Positions 21,759-31,944 of a DNA stretch of 33,822 nt are shown here, piece after piece. Where the stretch lies: NCBI GenBank assembly GCA_938091425.1, contig CALKHC010000002.1, positions 1 through 33,822 on the forward strand. The letters run 5' to 3'. Each line of letters opens with the position of its first letter. Within the stretch, counting starts at the first letter, position 1. Made by a program: the position numbers and the translations under genes. This stretch comes from an uncultured Luminiphilus sp. (GTDB lineage Bacteria > Pseudomonadota > Gammaproteobacteria > Pseudomonadales > Halieaceae). The notes under the pieces were generated by a model that was not told the DNA's origin, searched no databases, and saw only the letters and a program-made list of their open reading frames with translations.

Positions 21759-23966
21759 TTGAGCCAAAATACAGCGGACAACCCCCTCGATACTGCAATC
21801 TGGCGCTGCGCCGTGCCCTCACCGTTGAGGCGGGCTTTTGATTACCTCCCGTCCGACGATAGCCACTGTAACGCCAAGCCAGGTGCAAGAGTCACCGTCC
21901 CCTTCGGCAATCGCGCTGTGACCGCTGTCATCCTCTCGATTACCTCAGAAACCGCGGTAGAGCCGGCCAAGCTGAAAGCCGCAACGGCGCTACTGGACGA
22001 GCAGCCACTCTACACCCAGAATCAGCGGGCGCTGCTTGGCTGGGCAGCTGACTACTATCAGCACCCGCTGGGCGAGGTACTGCCATTGGGCTTATCTCCT
22101 CGCGAACGTCGAGGTCAACCCGAACGCGTGCTGACCGAGACGGGGGTCAGACTGACCGCTCGGGGTGAGGGTCTGCCGGATGGCGCACCTCATCGCGCAC
22201 CCAAACAGGCGGCACTGATCTCCCGACTGAAGTCGGGTCCCCTGCCCCTGACCGAACTCAAAGCCGAGGGTTTCAGCGCCGTTGTCATCAAGACACTCAA
22301 AGACCATGCGCTCATAGAGAACTGTGACCTGACGACAGAAGCCGCCTGGCAAACCCGATCACCGCCACTGCCAGCCAATCCAGAGCAACAATCCGCGATC
22401 GATGAGATCGTGGCCGCGGCAGGGGCCTTTTCGGTGCATTTACTTTACGGCGTGACGGGCAGCGGCAAAACAGAGGTCTACCTGCAGAGTGTTGCTGACT
22501 GTCTAAATCGAGGCCAGCAGGCACTGGTGCTGCTACCCGAGATCGCCTTGACACCCCAAACGCTGGCGCGATTTGAAGCGCGGTTCGACGCACCAGTTAT
22601 CGCGCTGCACTCAGGGATGGGCGACGCAGAACGCGACCGCGCCTGGGTGGCAGCGCGGCGGGGGCACGCCGCGATCATCCTGGGCACCCGTTCCTCAGTC
22701 TTTGTCCCCTTACTGAAAACCGGCTTGATCATCGTCGACGAGGAGCATGACGCGGCGTATGTGCAGCAAGACGGCTTTCGGTACTCGGCAAGAGATGTGG
22801 CCATCAAACGTGCGCAACTGGAGCAGTGCCCGGTCGTGCTTGGCAGCGCCACGCCCAGCCTCGAAAGTTGGCATAACGCCGAACTAGGCCGCTTCCAGCG
22901 CCATTCATTGACCCAGAGGGCAGGTGCGGGCACGCTGCCCACGCAGCGGCAGATCGATATCTCCGGGCTTGAGCTCTCTGCGGGCCTGTCGCCGGAACTC
23001 TTGAGCAAGATCGAAGTTGCGCTGGGCCGGCGCCATCAGGTACTCGTATTTCTAAATCGCCGTGGCTTCGCCAACGCGCTGCTCTGTCACGATTGTGGCT
23101 GGAGCAGTGACTGCTCTGAATGCGATGCGCGCATGACGCTGCACAAAACACCACCGGGTTTGCATTGCCATCATTGCGGTCGGCGTTCAGCGCTGCCCCG
23201 GCAGTGCCCGCGGTGCCAGAGCCGTCGACTGGTCGGTACCGGCGTCGGCACCCAACAGACCGAAACGTTTCTCGCGGAGCGCTTTGCTGATTTCCCGGTG
23301 ATTCGCGTCGACAGTGACACGATGACCGGCCGCCAAGCGATGCCCGACCTGATTGAGCAACTGGCGGGTGGAAATCCGGTATTGATGATCGGCACGCAAA
23401 TGCTGAGTAAAGGCCATCATTTCCCCCACGTCACTTTGGTGGCCGTAGTCGATGCTGACGCCCTGCTGTTCAGTCCCGATTTTCGCGGCGAAGAGCGACT
23501 ATTGCAGTTGCTAACACAGGTGGCCGGCCGTGCCGGACGAGACGGGACCCCGAGTGAGGTGCTCATTCAAACGAGACATCCCGACCACCCACTTATGCAG
23601 CATCTCGACAAGCCTTATCACGCGGCGCTCCCTGCCCTGCTTAATCACCGCATTCAAGCGGGCTTGCCACCCCACGGGGCGCTTGGCGTGATTCGCTGCG
23701 ACAGTCAGGACAGAAAAGAAGGTTTGGGTTTTCTCTCTCAAATCAGAAGTAGCGTCACAGCATCTCAGGGCGCACAGATTATCGGCCCCGTGTCAGCCGC
23801 GATGGCAAGACGAAAAAACCGCTATCGCTCGCAGTTAGTCGTCTCTGCGGGGAGCCGCCCAACGCTGGCCAAGGTCATGGCGGACCTGATTGCCGCAGCC
23901 GAGGCGGCCCGGCACTCTCACCGCCTGAGCTGGTCGGTGGATATCGATCCGTACGAAAGCTTGTGA
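21759..23966 (+). CDS. priA: Primosomal protein N' (replication restart helicase PriA)
   Basis: 'LLYGVTGSGKTEVYLQSV' Walker A, 'DEEHD' box, zinc-binding Cys pairs (CHDCGWSSDCSECDARM, CHHCGRRSALPRQCPRC). TTG start. Confidence 0.96.
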   Translation: MSQNTADNPLDTAIWRCAVPSPLRRAFDYLPSDDSHCNAKPGARVTVPFGNRAVTAVILSITSETAVEPAKLKAATALLDEQPLYTQNQRALLGWAADYYQHPLGEVLPLGLSPRERRGQPERVLTETGVRLTARGEGLPDGAPHRAPKQAALISRLKSGPLPLTELKAEGFSAVVIKTLKDHALIENCDLTTEAAWQTRSPPLPANPEQQSAIDEIVAAAGAFSVHLLYGVTGSGKTEVYLQSVADCLNRGQQALVLLPEIALTPQTLARFEARFDAPVIALHSGMGDAERDRAWVAARRGHAAIILGTRSSVFVPLLKTGLIIVDEEHDAAYVQQDGFRYSARDVAIKRAQLEQCPVVLGSATPSLESWHNAELGRFQRHSLTQRAGAGTLPTQRQIDISGLELSAGLSPELLSKIEVALGRRHQVLVFLNRRGFANALLCHDCGWSSDCSECDARMTLHKTPPGLHCHHCGRRSALPRQCPRCQSRRLVGTGVGTQQTETFLAERFADFPVIRVDSDTMTGRQAMPDLIEQLAGGNPVLMIGTQMLSKGHHFPHVTLVAVVDADALLFSPDFRGEERLLQLLTQVAGRAGRDGTPSEVLIQTRHPDHPLMQHLDKPYHAALPALLNHRIQAGLPPHGALGVIRCDSQDRKEGLGFLSQIRSSVTASQGAQIIGPVSAAMARRKNRYRSQLVVSAGSRPTLAKVMADLIAAAEAARHSHRLSWSVDIDPYESL

Positions 23967-24056
23967 CTTCCTCCGCTGGAGCGTTACCCGCCGGTTGGTG
24001 ATAATAGCCACTCAGTCTGTGCTGTTCGCTTCACAGACATACCTGACAGGATGATC

Positions 24057-25742
24057 ATGAAACCCGAACTGGCTGCGCTCATTAGCGAGGCGCTGGAACA
24101 ACTCGTATCACAAGGCGTGCTGGCTGAGGTGCCCGACACGGCACCCCAGATCGATCGCCCAAAAGATCCGAGCCACGGTGATTTGTCTTGCAACATTGCC
24201 ATGGTGCTGGCCAAGCGAGTAGGCATGGCGCCCAGTGAGCTCGCCTCTCAACTGATCGCGGCGCTGCCCGCAAACGAACTGGTTGACCGCTGCGACATCG
24301 CGGGCCCGGGCTTTATCAACTTTTTTATCAACTCCAGCCGCCATACTGAGGTCGTGCGCACTATTCTCGAGGCCGGCGCGGCATACGGGCGCAGTGATGC
24401 CGGCGGCGGAAGACGGGTGCAGGTGGAATTTGTGTCCGCCAACCCGACTGGCCCTCTACACGTGGGCCATGGGAGAGGCGCGGCTATTGGCGACTCACTG
24501 GGTAGGCTACTGGAAGCAACAGGATGGTCTGTTCAACGCGAGTTCTACTACAACGATGCGGGGCAGCAGATCAACAATCTGGCGCTGTCGGTGCAGGCCC
24601 GCGCGCTGGGCAAAAACCCCGATCACCCCGACTGGCCGGCCGATGGCTATCGGGGTGGCTACATTGAAGATGTAGCCAGCGCTTATCTGTCGGGTGAAAC
24701 CGTGCTGGCTGCTGACCGTAAAATCACGGGCGGCGGCGATCCCAAAGATCTGGACGCCATTCAGGATTTCGCCGTGGCGTGCCTGCGGCGTGAGCAGGAT
24801 CAGGACCTCAAGGCCTTTCAGGTGGTATTCGATGAATATTTTCTGGAATCGTCACTCTATGGCAGCGGTGCCGTAGAGAAGACCGTAGAGACCTTGCAGC
24901 AAGCTGGCCATACCTATGAAGAGCAGGATGCCCTGTGGTTGCGCACCACTGACTTTGGCGATGATAAAGATCGCGTGATGCGCAAGAGTGAGGGTGGCTA
25001 CACCTACTTCGTCCCGGATGTCGCCTATCACCACAACAAGTGGCAGCGTGGCTATGAACGCGTGATCAATGAGCAAGGCGCCGACCATCACAGCACCATC
25101 ACCCGGGTCAGAGCGGGGCTACAGGGGCTCGACGTGGGCATACCTGAGGGCTGGCCCGAATATGTGCTCCACCAAATGGTGACCGTAATGCGTGAGGGGG
25201 CCGAGGTGAAACTCTCCAAGCGCGCCGGTAGCTATGTCACGCTCCGCGACCTGATCGACTGGGTAGGCTGCGATGCGACTCGGTATTTTCTGGTCGCGCG
25301 AGCACCCACTTCGCAACTGACCTTCGATGTGGACTTGGCGCTGGCGCGCAGCAACGAGAACCCCGTGTACTACATTCAATACGCCCATGCGCGATGTGCC
25401 AGCGTGCTGCGCAAGGCACGAGAGACAGACCCGGGCTTGGAGGTTGCTGAGGGTTTGGCGCACCTCGGATACCTCAGTGAGGCCGAGACACTGGCATTGG
25501 CCATCACGCTGGGGCGCTTCCCCGAGGTCGTGGCCACCGCGGCCGAGCGCCTGGAGCCTCACGACGTCGCAAACTATCTGCGTGACCTCGCCGCTGACTT
25601 TCACAGCTTTTATAACGCGCACAAAGTGCTGGAGGGGTCCCCAGAGACTATGAAAGCCAGATTGGCTTTAGTGGCGGCGACACAAGAGGTAATTGCCAGC
25701 GGACTCGAGTTGCTCGGTGTGTCTGCGCCGGACGCAATGTGA
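24057..25742 (+). CDS. argS: Arginyl-tRNA synthetase
   Basis: '[34 protein letters not shown]' HIGH-like motif, '[17 protein letters not shown]' and C-terminal DALR domain. Confidence 0.97.
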   Translation: MKPELAALISEALEQLVSQGVLAEVPDTAPQIDRPKDPSHGDLSCNIAMVLAKRVGMAPSELASQLIAALPANELVDRCDIAGPGFINFFINSSRHTEVVRTILEAGAAYGRSDAGGGRRVQVEFVSANPTGPLHVGHGRGAAIGDSLGRLLEATGWSVQREFYYNDAGQQINNLALSVQARALGKNPDHPDWPADGYRGGYIEDVASAYLSGETVLAADRKITGGGDPKDLDAIQDFAVACLRREQDQDLKAFQVVFDEYFLESSLYGSGAVEKTVETLQQAGHTYEEQDALWLRTTDFGDDKDRVMRKSEGGYTYFVPDVAYHHNKWQRGYERVINEQGADHHSTITRVRAGLQGLDVGIPEGWPEYVLHQMVTVMREGAEVKLSKRAGSYVTLRDLIDWVGCDATRYFLVARAPTSQLTFDVDLALARSNENPVYYIQYAHARCASVLRKARETDPGLEVAEGLAHLGYLSEAETLALAITLGRFPEVVATAAERLEPHDVANYLRDLAADFHSFYNAHKVLEGSPETMKARLALVAATQEVIASGLELLGVSAPDAM

Positions 25743-26305
25743 TGGCAGGGAGCCCCGCCAAACCCGCTCGTAAAGCGTCCGCAACCCGCAAGGCTAACGA
25801 TCACGGGACCAGCGCCCCACCCACATTAAACCGCGCACACCTGCAGGGGTTTGTTGCGGGATGTGTCGCCGGGGGGCTCGGTTGCCTTGGACTCTTCAAT
25901 GCGCTGGAGGCGGACCAGACGATCGCCGACAATCCCCCAGAGACACCGCCAGCGCTAGAGACAGCCGTCGGCCCGCGATTTGATTTTTATACGGTACTAC
26001 CGAATCAGGAGCTCGACCTGAATCCTGATATTGAACCCGCTGATCTGCAGTCAAGAAATACGAGCAACGCACAGTATTTATTGCAGGTCGGATCGTTTCG
26101 CCAGCAGGCCGATGCAGATCGCCGCCGCGGTGAGCTGGCACTGCTGGGTCTCGAGGCGACCGTGGAACCAGGGGACAGTGACAACGGACCTTGGTACCGG
26201 GTCTATCTCGGGCCCTTTGAGAGCCGCTCCGAGATGGCGCGTGCGCGGTCTCTTACGGCGCAAGCTGACATGGATACCCTTTTGCTGAAACGCGAGTCAC
26301 CCTGA
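25742..26305 (+). CDS. SPOR-domain membrane protein (FtsN-like)
   Basis: Basic N-terminus, one TM ('FVAGCVAGGLGCLGLFNAL') and C-terminal SPOR repeat 'QYLLQVGSFRQQADADRRRGELALLGLEATVE...WYRVYLGPFESRSEMARARS'. Confidence 0.88.
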   Translation: MAGSPAKPARKASATRKANDHGTSAPPTLNRAHLQGFVAGCVAGGLGCLGLFNALEADQTIADNPPETPPALETAVGPRFDFYTVLPNQELDLNPDIEPADLQSRNTSNAQYLLQVGSFRQQADADRRRGELALLGLEATVEPGDSDNGPWYRVYLGPFESRSEMARARSLTAQADMDTLLLKRESP

Positions 26306-26307
26306 AC

Positions 26308-26697
26308 ATGGCTGATCCCCATCAAGTCACCCACCTGCACTATGCGCGCAGCAAGCGTCGTCTGGAGCTCACGTTTTCAGACGGCGCCGACTATCAGCTG
26401 AGTGCTGAATTTCTGCGCGTCTTCTCGCCCTCTGCTGAAGTCAGAGGTCACGGTCCAGGACAGGAAGTACTGCAAACCGGCAAGTCATCGGTTGCCATTG
26501 CCGGCATTGAGCCCGTTGGACATTATGCTGTGCAGATCACCTTCGACGACGGCCACGACTCGGGGCTCTATAGCTGGCGCTACCTGCGCGATCTGGCCGA
26601 ACGGCAGGACCACTACTGGCAGCAGTATCTGCAGCAACTATCTGCGGCCGGTCAATCCCGTGATCCCGAGATTCAGGTCCTGCATTTCGATCCCTGA
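26308..26697 (+). CDS. DUF971 (gamma-butyrobetaine hydroxylase-like N-terminal) protein
   Basis: 'LHYARSKRRLELTFSDGADYQLSAEFLRVFSPSAEVRGHGPGQEVLQTGK' and 'YAVQITFDDGHDSGLYSWRYLRDL'. Confidence 0.92.
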   Translation: MADPHQVTHLHYARSKRRLELTFSDGADYQLSAEFLRVFSPSAEVRGHGPGQEVLQTGKSSVAIAGIEPVGHYAVQITFDDGHDSGLYSWRYLRDLAERQDHYWQQYLQQLSAAGQSRDPEIQVLHFDP

Positions 26698-26782
26698 GGC
26701 ACCTGGCCACGCCCTCTGAACACAGACCGCCCGCTCAGGTACACTTGCCGGCCCGCCGGTAAACGACCGGCGTGACTGCGGA

Positions 26783-27568
26783 ATGCAAGCAATGAATGAA
26801 GAGGCGGTAAGCAACACGGATCGCGACGACGACACCACGGATTTTGGCTTCACTCAGGTAGATCGGGAAGCCAAGGCGGACATGGTGCGCGGCGTTTTTG
26901 ACTCGGTAGCCAGCCGCTATGACCTGATGAACGACCTCATGTCCGGGGGGGTTCATCGTCTGTGGAAGCGCTTCACGATCGAGCTGAGCGCTGCCCGTCC
27001 CGGGCAGACCATTCTCGATATCGCGGGTGGTACCGGCGATTTGGCCGCCAGCTTCTCCCGTCTGGTGGGTCCCGAAGGCCAAGTGATTCTCGCGGATATC
27101 AACGCCGCCATGCTGGAAGTGGGTCGCGATCGGCTGATCGATAAAGGCGCGGCAGGTAACATCGAAGTCGTACAGGCCGATGCACAGGCCCTTCCCTTTC
27201 AAGATAACAGTGTGGACTGCATCACCATTGCCTTTGGGCTACGTAATGTTACCGACAAGGCGCTGGCCTTGCGCTCCATGCTCCGGGTACTGCGTCCAGG
27301 CGGCCGCTTGCTGGTGCTGGAATTCTCCAAGCCCACCTCAGCGCTACTGGGTAAGGTCTATGACCAGTACTCGTTCCAGATCTTGCCGGCAATGGGTCGC
27401 CTCATCGCTCAGGATGCAGACAGTTATCGCTATCTCGCGGAATCGATCCGCAAGCATCCTGACCAGGAAACCCTACTGAGCATGATGAAAGATGCCGGTT
27501 TCGGCGAATGTCGATACCACAACATGACGGGCGGCATTGTCGCGCTGCATCAGGGCTTCAAACCGTGA
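26783..27568 (+). CDS. ubiE: Demethylmenaquinone/2-polyprenyl-benzoquinol C-methyltransferase
   Basis: '[44 protein letters not shown]' and '[10 protein letters not shown]' UbiE signatures. Confidence 0.97.
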   Translation: MQAMNEEAVSNTDRDDDTTDFGFTQVDREAKADMVRGVFDSVASRYDLMNDLMSGGVHRLWKRFTIELSAARPGQTILDIAGGTGDLAASFSRLVGPEGQVILADINAAMLEVGRDRLIDKGAAGNIEVVQADAQALPFQDNSVDCITIAFGLRNVTDKALALRSMLRVLRPGGRLLVLEFSKPTSALLGKVYDQYSFQILPAMGRLIAQDADSYRYLAESIRKHPDQETLLSMMKDAGFGECRYHNMTGGIVALHQGFKP

Positions 27569-28215
27569 CACCACAACATGACCCGGCATTGCTCAGCGCA
27601 GCATTGGCGGGCGCTGAACAGGCCCTCAATCAGGCTATTGCGCTGGCCCCCCATTCACATCAGGAGCTCGATGCTGTCAGCGGCACTCTGCTAGGAGTGG
27701 AGGTCACCACTCTCGATCTCACGGTCTACATCGAGATGGTCAGGGGAACCGAGGTCAGACTGATGGCCCACTGCGAGCAAGATACCGATGCCTTCGTGCG
27801 CGGCACACTCGAGGACTTTGCCGCGCTGGCGAGCTCAAGTGACCCGGCTGCCACTTTGATCAATAGCGGCATCGAACTGGAAGGCAGCAGCGCCAGCCTG
27901 ATCACCCTACAACAGGTGATCGCTCGCATGGAGATCGATTGGGAAGCGCCCTTGGTGGATCTCTTGGGGGATGTCGCGGGCCATCAAATTGCCAACGGCC
28001 TGCGCCGATTTTTTCGCTGGGGTGAGGGCGCCCGCGCCAGCCTTAAGCGACAGGTCTCCGAATATCTATTAGAGGAAGGGCGACTGACCCCACCGAAGGC
28101 AGAGCTTGAGCACTTCTATGACGCGGTGCAATCGGTTGCCATGCGAGTCGAGCGCGCTCAGAGCCAAGTCGAAAAACTGTTGGCGAAAGCCGCTACACGC
28201 GGGATATCGCGATGA
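27565..28215 (+). CDS. ubiJ: Ubiquinone biosynthesis accessory factor UbiJ (SCP2 domain)
   Basis: Located between ubiE and ubiB; SCP2-like '[57 protein letters not shown]'. GTG at 27565 overlaps the ubiE TGA (GTGA). Confidence 0.9.
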   Translation: MTPQHDPALLSAALAGAEQALNQAIALAPHSHQELDAVSGTLLGVEVTTLDLTVYIEMVRGTEVRLMAHCEQDTDAFVRGTLEDFAALASSSDPAATLINSGIELEGSSASLITLQQVIARMEIDWEAPLVDLLGDVAGHQIANGLRRFFRWGEGARASLKRQVSEYLLEEGRLTPPKAELEHFYDAVQSVAMRVERAQSQVEKLLAKAATRGISR

Positions 28216-29777
28216 GTCGTGTCGTCGCGCTCTATCGCGCCGTCGCGCGCTATCGACTCGATCAGTTGCTCCCCGCGCATCAGCGACCCAGACTTTTTTC
28301 TTTATTGCTGCGCGTGTTTCCAGTGCTATCGGTGCCCTCCACGACCCCTCGAGGTGAGCGGCTGCGTCGAGCGCTGGAGGATCTGGGCCCCGTATTCGTC
28401 AAATTCGGCCAATTGCTGTCGACCCGGCGCGATCTGCTACCTCATGACATCGCTGATGAGTTAGCGCTCCTTCAGGATCAGGTACCGCCCTTCCCCGCAA
28501 AGGAGGCGATCCAACGCATCGAGGGCGCCTTAGGTAAACCACTGAATGAATGCTTTGCCGAGTTTGATGCCAACCCGCTGGCCGCGGCGTCTGTGGCGCA
28601 GGTTCACGGCGCTCGCTTACCCGATGGCAGCGATGTCGTGGTCAAGGTACTAAGGCCCGGCATCGAGAAAACGATCGATCAGGATCTCAGGCTCCTCAGG
28701 CACGTGGCTGGGCTAATAGCCCGCTGGTCGCGCAGCGGCCGGCGTCTGAAGCCGGTGGAAGTGGTCGCAGAATACGACCGTATCATCCATGCCGAGCTCG
28801 ACCTGCAACGCGAGGCGGCCAACGCCTCACAGCTGAGGCGACACTTCAAGACCGGAGATCTCGTATACGTACCTGAGGTGCACTGGCCCCTGACCTGTGA
28901 GCAGGTGATGGTCAGTGAGCGGATTTATGGCGTACCCGTAAGCGATATAGAGGCCCTGAAAAACAAGCAGGTCGATATCAAGCTGCTGGCTGAGCGCGGT
29001 GTGGAGATTTTCTTCACGCAGGTTTTTCGCGACAGCTTTTTCCACGCCGACATGCACCCGGGCAACATTTTCGTCGACTGCACCAAACCCGATGATCCAC
29101 GATACATGGCAGTCGACTGCGCGATTGTTGGTCAGATAGACGAGCAGGACCTGTATTACCTCGCGCGTAATCTGCTGGCCATTTTCCAACAGAACTACCG
29201 ACTCTGCGCCAAGCTGCACGTTGAGTGTGGATGGGTGCCCCCGGACACTTCCATTGCAGAGTTTGAATCCGCGCTGAGGACACTGTGCGAACCAGTCTTC
29301 GAACGGCCGCTGTCCGACATTTCCTTCGGGCACATGCTGGTCACGTTGTTCCGCACGGCCGGACAGTTCGATATGCAGGTGCAGCCCCAATTAGTGTTAT
29401 TGCAGAAAACACTGCTGAACATTGAGGGGCTGGGCCGCGAGCTGTATCCGGAACTGAACCTGTGGGACACCGCCAAACCGTTTCTGGAGCAGTGGATTGC
29501 TGATCGCTACTCGCTGCAGAACGTAGGCCAGCGGCTGCAACAGGATGCGCCGGCACTGCTGGAGACCCTGCCGCTACTCCCTGACCTGATACTCAATCGC
29601 CTCCGGCAGACGCCTCCGGTCAAACGACCCCCGCCAACCTCATCGAACTGGGTTTTACCCCTCGCAACGCTGGGGTCGCTGGCGCTGGGTGTTGGCATAG
29701 CCAGTGAGGGCAGTACCGCATGGCTGATATTGGGCGCCGGGTGCCTTTTAACAGCGCTGTTCCTTCGCAGCCGGTAA
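28212..29777 (+). CDS. ubiB: Ubiquinone biosynthesis protein kinase UbiB (ABC1/ADCK)
   Basis: '[38 protein letters not shown]' and '[11 protein letters not shown]' A-rich loop; two C-terminal TM helices. Confidence 0.97.
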   Translation: MSRVVALYRAVARYRLDQLLPAHQRPRLFSLLLRVFPVLSVPSTTPRGERLRRALEDLGPVFVKFGQLLSTRRDLLPHDIADELALLQDQVPPFPAKEAIQRIEGALGKPLNECFAEFDANPLAAASVAQVHGARLPDGSDVVVKVLRPGIEKTIDQDLRLLRHVAGLIARWSRSGRRLKPVEVVAEYDRIIHAELDLQREAANASQLRRHFKTGDLVYVPEVHWPLTCEQVMVSERIYGVPVSDIEALKNKQVDIKLLAERGVEIFFTQVFRDSFFHADMHPGNIFVDCTKPDDPRYMAVDCAIVGQIDEQDLYYLARNLLAIFQQNYRLCAKLHVECGWVPPDTSIAEFESALRTLCEPVFERPLSDISFGHMLVTLFRTAGQFDMQVQPQLVLLQKTLLNIEGLGRELYPELNLWDTAKPFLEQWIADRYSLQNVGQRLQQDAPALLETLPLLPDLILNRLRQTPPVKRPPPTSSNWVLPLATLGSLALGVGIASEGSTAWLILGAGCLLTALFLRSR

Positions 29778-29808
29778 CGGCTGCAATACCTTCTGGCATA
29801 CTGGCGCC

Positions 29809-30183
29809 ATGACAGAAGCCTCCTCAACCACTCCCGTCACCCTCTCCCCCAATTGGAATGAGCAGGGGCTGATCTCGGTCATTGCTCAAGAGGCCGATAC
29901 CGGCGAAGTCCTGATGTTGGCATGGATGAATGCCGAGGCACTGGAGCTGACCCTCAGCAGTGGCGAAGTGGTGTACTGGTCACGTTCCCGGCAGGCGCTA
30001 TGGCGCAAAGGCGCTACCTCCGGCAACATTCAGACGTTGATAGACGCGCGCCTAGACTGTGATGGTGATGCCCTGCTACTGCAAGTCAAACAGCATGGCG
30101 CAGGCGCCTGCCACACGGGACGTCGCACCTGCTTTTTCTACAAGCCCAATGATGGGACATGGCAGTTAAGCGAGGACGGCTGA
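29809..30183 (+). CDS. hisI: Phosphoribosyl-AMP cyclohydrolase
   Basis: '[41 protein letters not shown]' and '[10 protein letters not shown]'. Confidence 0.97.
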   Translation: MTEASSTTPVTLSPNWNEQGLISVIAQEADTGEVLMLAWMNAEALELTLSSGEVVYWSRSRQALWRKGATSGNIQTLIDARLDCDGDALLLQVKQHGAGACHTGRRTCFFYKPNDGTWQLSEDG

Positions 30184-30537
30184 ATGGAAGACTTACTCAC
30201 GGCACTCGATAAAGTGCTGGCGGAACGCAAAAATGCGTCCCCTGACAGTTCGTATGTCGCCTCACTCAACGCTGAGGGACTCAACAAGATCCTAGAGAAA
30301 GTCGGAGAAGAGGCAACCGAGGTCATACTCGCAGCGAAAGATGCAGCAGAGAATGGCGACTCAGAGGCATTGGTGAACGAGGTGGCCGATCTCTGGTTTC
30401 ATACCATGGTCATGCTTGCCCATCTCGACCTCGATCACACCCACGTACTTAACGTCCTTGACGCACGCATGGGACTGTCGGGATTGGCAGAAAAAGCCGC
30501 CCGAAAAGGCCATAATGTGGCCTCGGAAGACGCTTAA
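30184..30537 (+). CDS. hisE: Phosphoribosyl-ATP diphosphatase
   Basis: '[31 protein letters not shown]' and '[13 protein letters not shown]'. Confidence 0.96.
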   Translation: MEDLLTALDKVLAERKNASPDSSYVASLNAEGLNKILEKVGEEATEVILAAKDAAENGDSEALVNEVADLWFHTMVMLAHLDLDHTHVLNVLDARMGLSGLAEKAARKGHNVASEDA

Positions 30538-30554
30538 ACACAAGGAGAGGGACT

Positions 30555-30773
30555 ATGGGCCTAGGCGGAATCAGCATCTGGCAGCTCCTGATTATTTTGG
30601 CGATTATCGTCATGATCTTCGGCACATCGCGCCTGCGCAATATCGGTAGTGATCTGGGCAGTGCCATCAAAGGCTTTCGCAATAGCATGAGTAAAGACGA
30701 AGCTGAGGGCGAGGGTGTCGGGGACAACACCGCCTCGCAAGATGAGAGCGACACCGACAAACCCGCAACCTAA
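30555..30773 (+). CDS. tatA: Twin-arginine translocase subunit TatA
   Basis: '[41 protein letters not shown]'; preceded by an AAGGAGAGG ribosome-binding site. Confidence 0.96.
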   Translation: MGLGGISIWQLLIILAIIVMIFGTSRLRNIGSDLGSAIKGFRNSMSKDEAEGEGVGDNTASQDESDTDKPAT

Positions 30774-30788
30774 ACAGGACAGCTCAAC

Positions 30789-31181
30789 GTGTTTGACATC
30801 GGCTTTGCCGAGCTCTTGCTCATCGGCGTAGTGGGCCTGTTAGTCGTGGGGCCCGAACAACTGCCTGGTGCGGTGCGCACGGTATTGGCTTGGGTCAATC
30901 GGTTTCGGCGCAGCTTCGATCAGATCCGCACTGAAGTCAGACGGGAGCTCCACAACGACGAAATCATGCAAAAACTAAAAATCGAGTCACAACAGCTTGA
31001 ACGTCAGGTTCGCGACACCACCGAGTCGGTAGAGCGGGAGATTGAAGCGCTGAGCAATGAGGCCAGTGAGTCGTTACAACCCGCATCGACCGACCCGACA
31101 CCCGCGCCACCGTCAGCCTCACCAGCCGAAGCTGACGCTACTGAGGCTGGCAACAACGGCGCTCCGACAAAAACCGCATGA
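30789..31181 (+). CDS. tatB: Twin-arginine translocase subunit TatB
   Basis: 'MFDIGFAELLLIGVVGLLVVGPEQLPGAVRTVLAWVNRFRR' TatB motif. Confidence 0.96.
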   Translation: MFDIGFAELLLIGVVGLLVVGPEQLPGAVRTVLAWVNRFRRSFDQIRTEVRRELHNDEIMQKLKIESQQLERQVRDTTESVEREIEALSNEASESLQPASTDPTPAPPSASPAEADATEAGNNGAPTKTA

Positions 31182-31942
31182 CCGAGCAGACCGAACAAGA
31201 CGACCCGCCCATGTCGCTCGTGGCGCATCTGACAGAGCTGCGCGACCGATTGTTGCGGGCAGTGCTCGCCGTGCTGGTCGGATTCATCATCCTGTTCCCG
31301 TTTGCCAATGAGATCTACGACTTTGTATCGGCACCGCTGAGAGAGCTGATGCCGGAAGGCTCGACTATGATCGCCACCGGCGTGGCATCACCTTTCCTGA
31401 CCCCCTTCAAGCTCAGCCTAGTGCTCGCCATCTTTATGGCAATACCCGTCATCCTCTATCAGATATGGGGGTTTGTGGCGCCGGGGCTTTACCAGAAGGA
31501 AAAACGCATCGCACTGCCGCTACTCGCTTCCAGCGTGCTGCTGTTCTATGCCGGTGCGGCTTTCGCCTACTACGTCGTCTTTCCGCTCATTTTTGCCTTC
31601 TTCACCAGCGTGGGGCCTGAAAACGTGCAGGTGATGACCGACATCAACAGTTACCTCGATTTTGTGTTGAAACTGTTTTTGGCTTTCGGTATTGCTTTCG
31701 AGATGCCGATCGCCGCCGTGATTCTGATCTGGACTGGTGTCACTACCCCCGACGCGCTCGCCAAGAAACGACCCTATATCATTGTTGGCTGTTTTATATT
31801 TGGCATGCTGCTCACGCCGCCTGATGTGATCTCGCAGTCGCTGCTGGCAATCCCCATGTGGCTACTCTTTGAGCTGGGCGTGTTTTTCGGCAGACTAATG
31901 GAACCGAAGGCCCAGAGCGTAAACGCGCCCGTGGAGGACTGA
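31178..31942 (+). CDS. tatC: Twin-arginine translocase subunit TatC
   Basis: 'HLTELRDRLLRAVLAVLVGF' and six-TM profile with 'VFPLIFAFFTSVGPENVQVMTDINSYLDFVLKLFLAFGIAFEMPI'. Confidence 0.97.
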   Translation: MTEQTEQDDPPMSLVAHLTELRDRLLRAVLAVLVGFIILFPFANEIYDFVSAPLRELMPEGSTMIATGVASPFLTPFKLSLVLAIFMAIPVILYQIWGFVAPGLYQKEKRIALPLLASSVLLFYAGAAFAYYVVFPLIFAFFTSVGPENVQVMTDINSYLDFVLKLFLAFGIAFEMPIAAVILIWTGVTTPDALAKKRPYIIVGCFIFGMLLTPPDVISQSLLAIPMWLLFELGVFFGRLMEPKAQSVNAPVED

Positions 31943-31944
31943 AC

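Noticed and set aside
22478-23008. 176-aa minus ORF antisense to priA
   Set aside because: Ser/Arg/Ala-rich shadow ORF opposite conserved helicase motifs.
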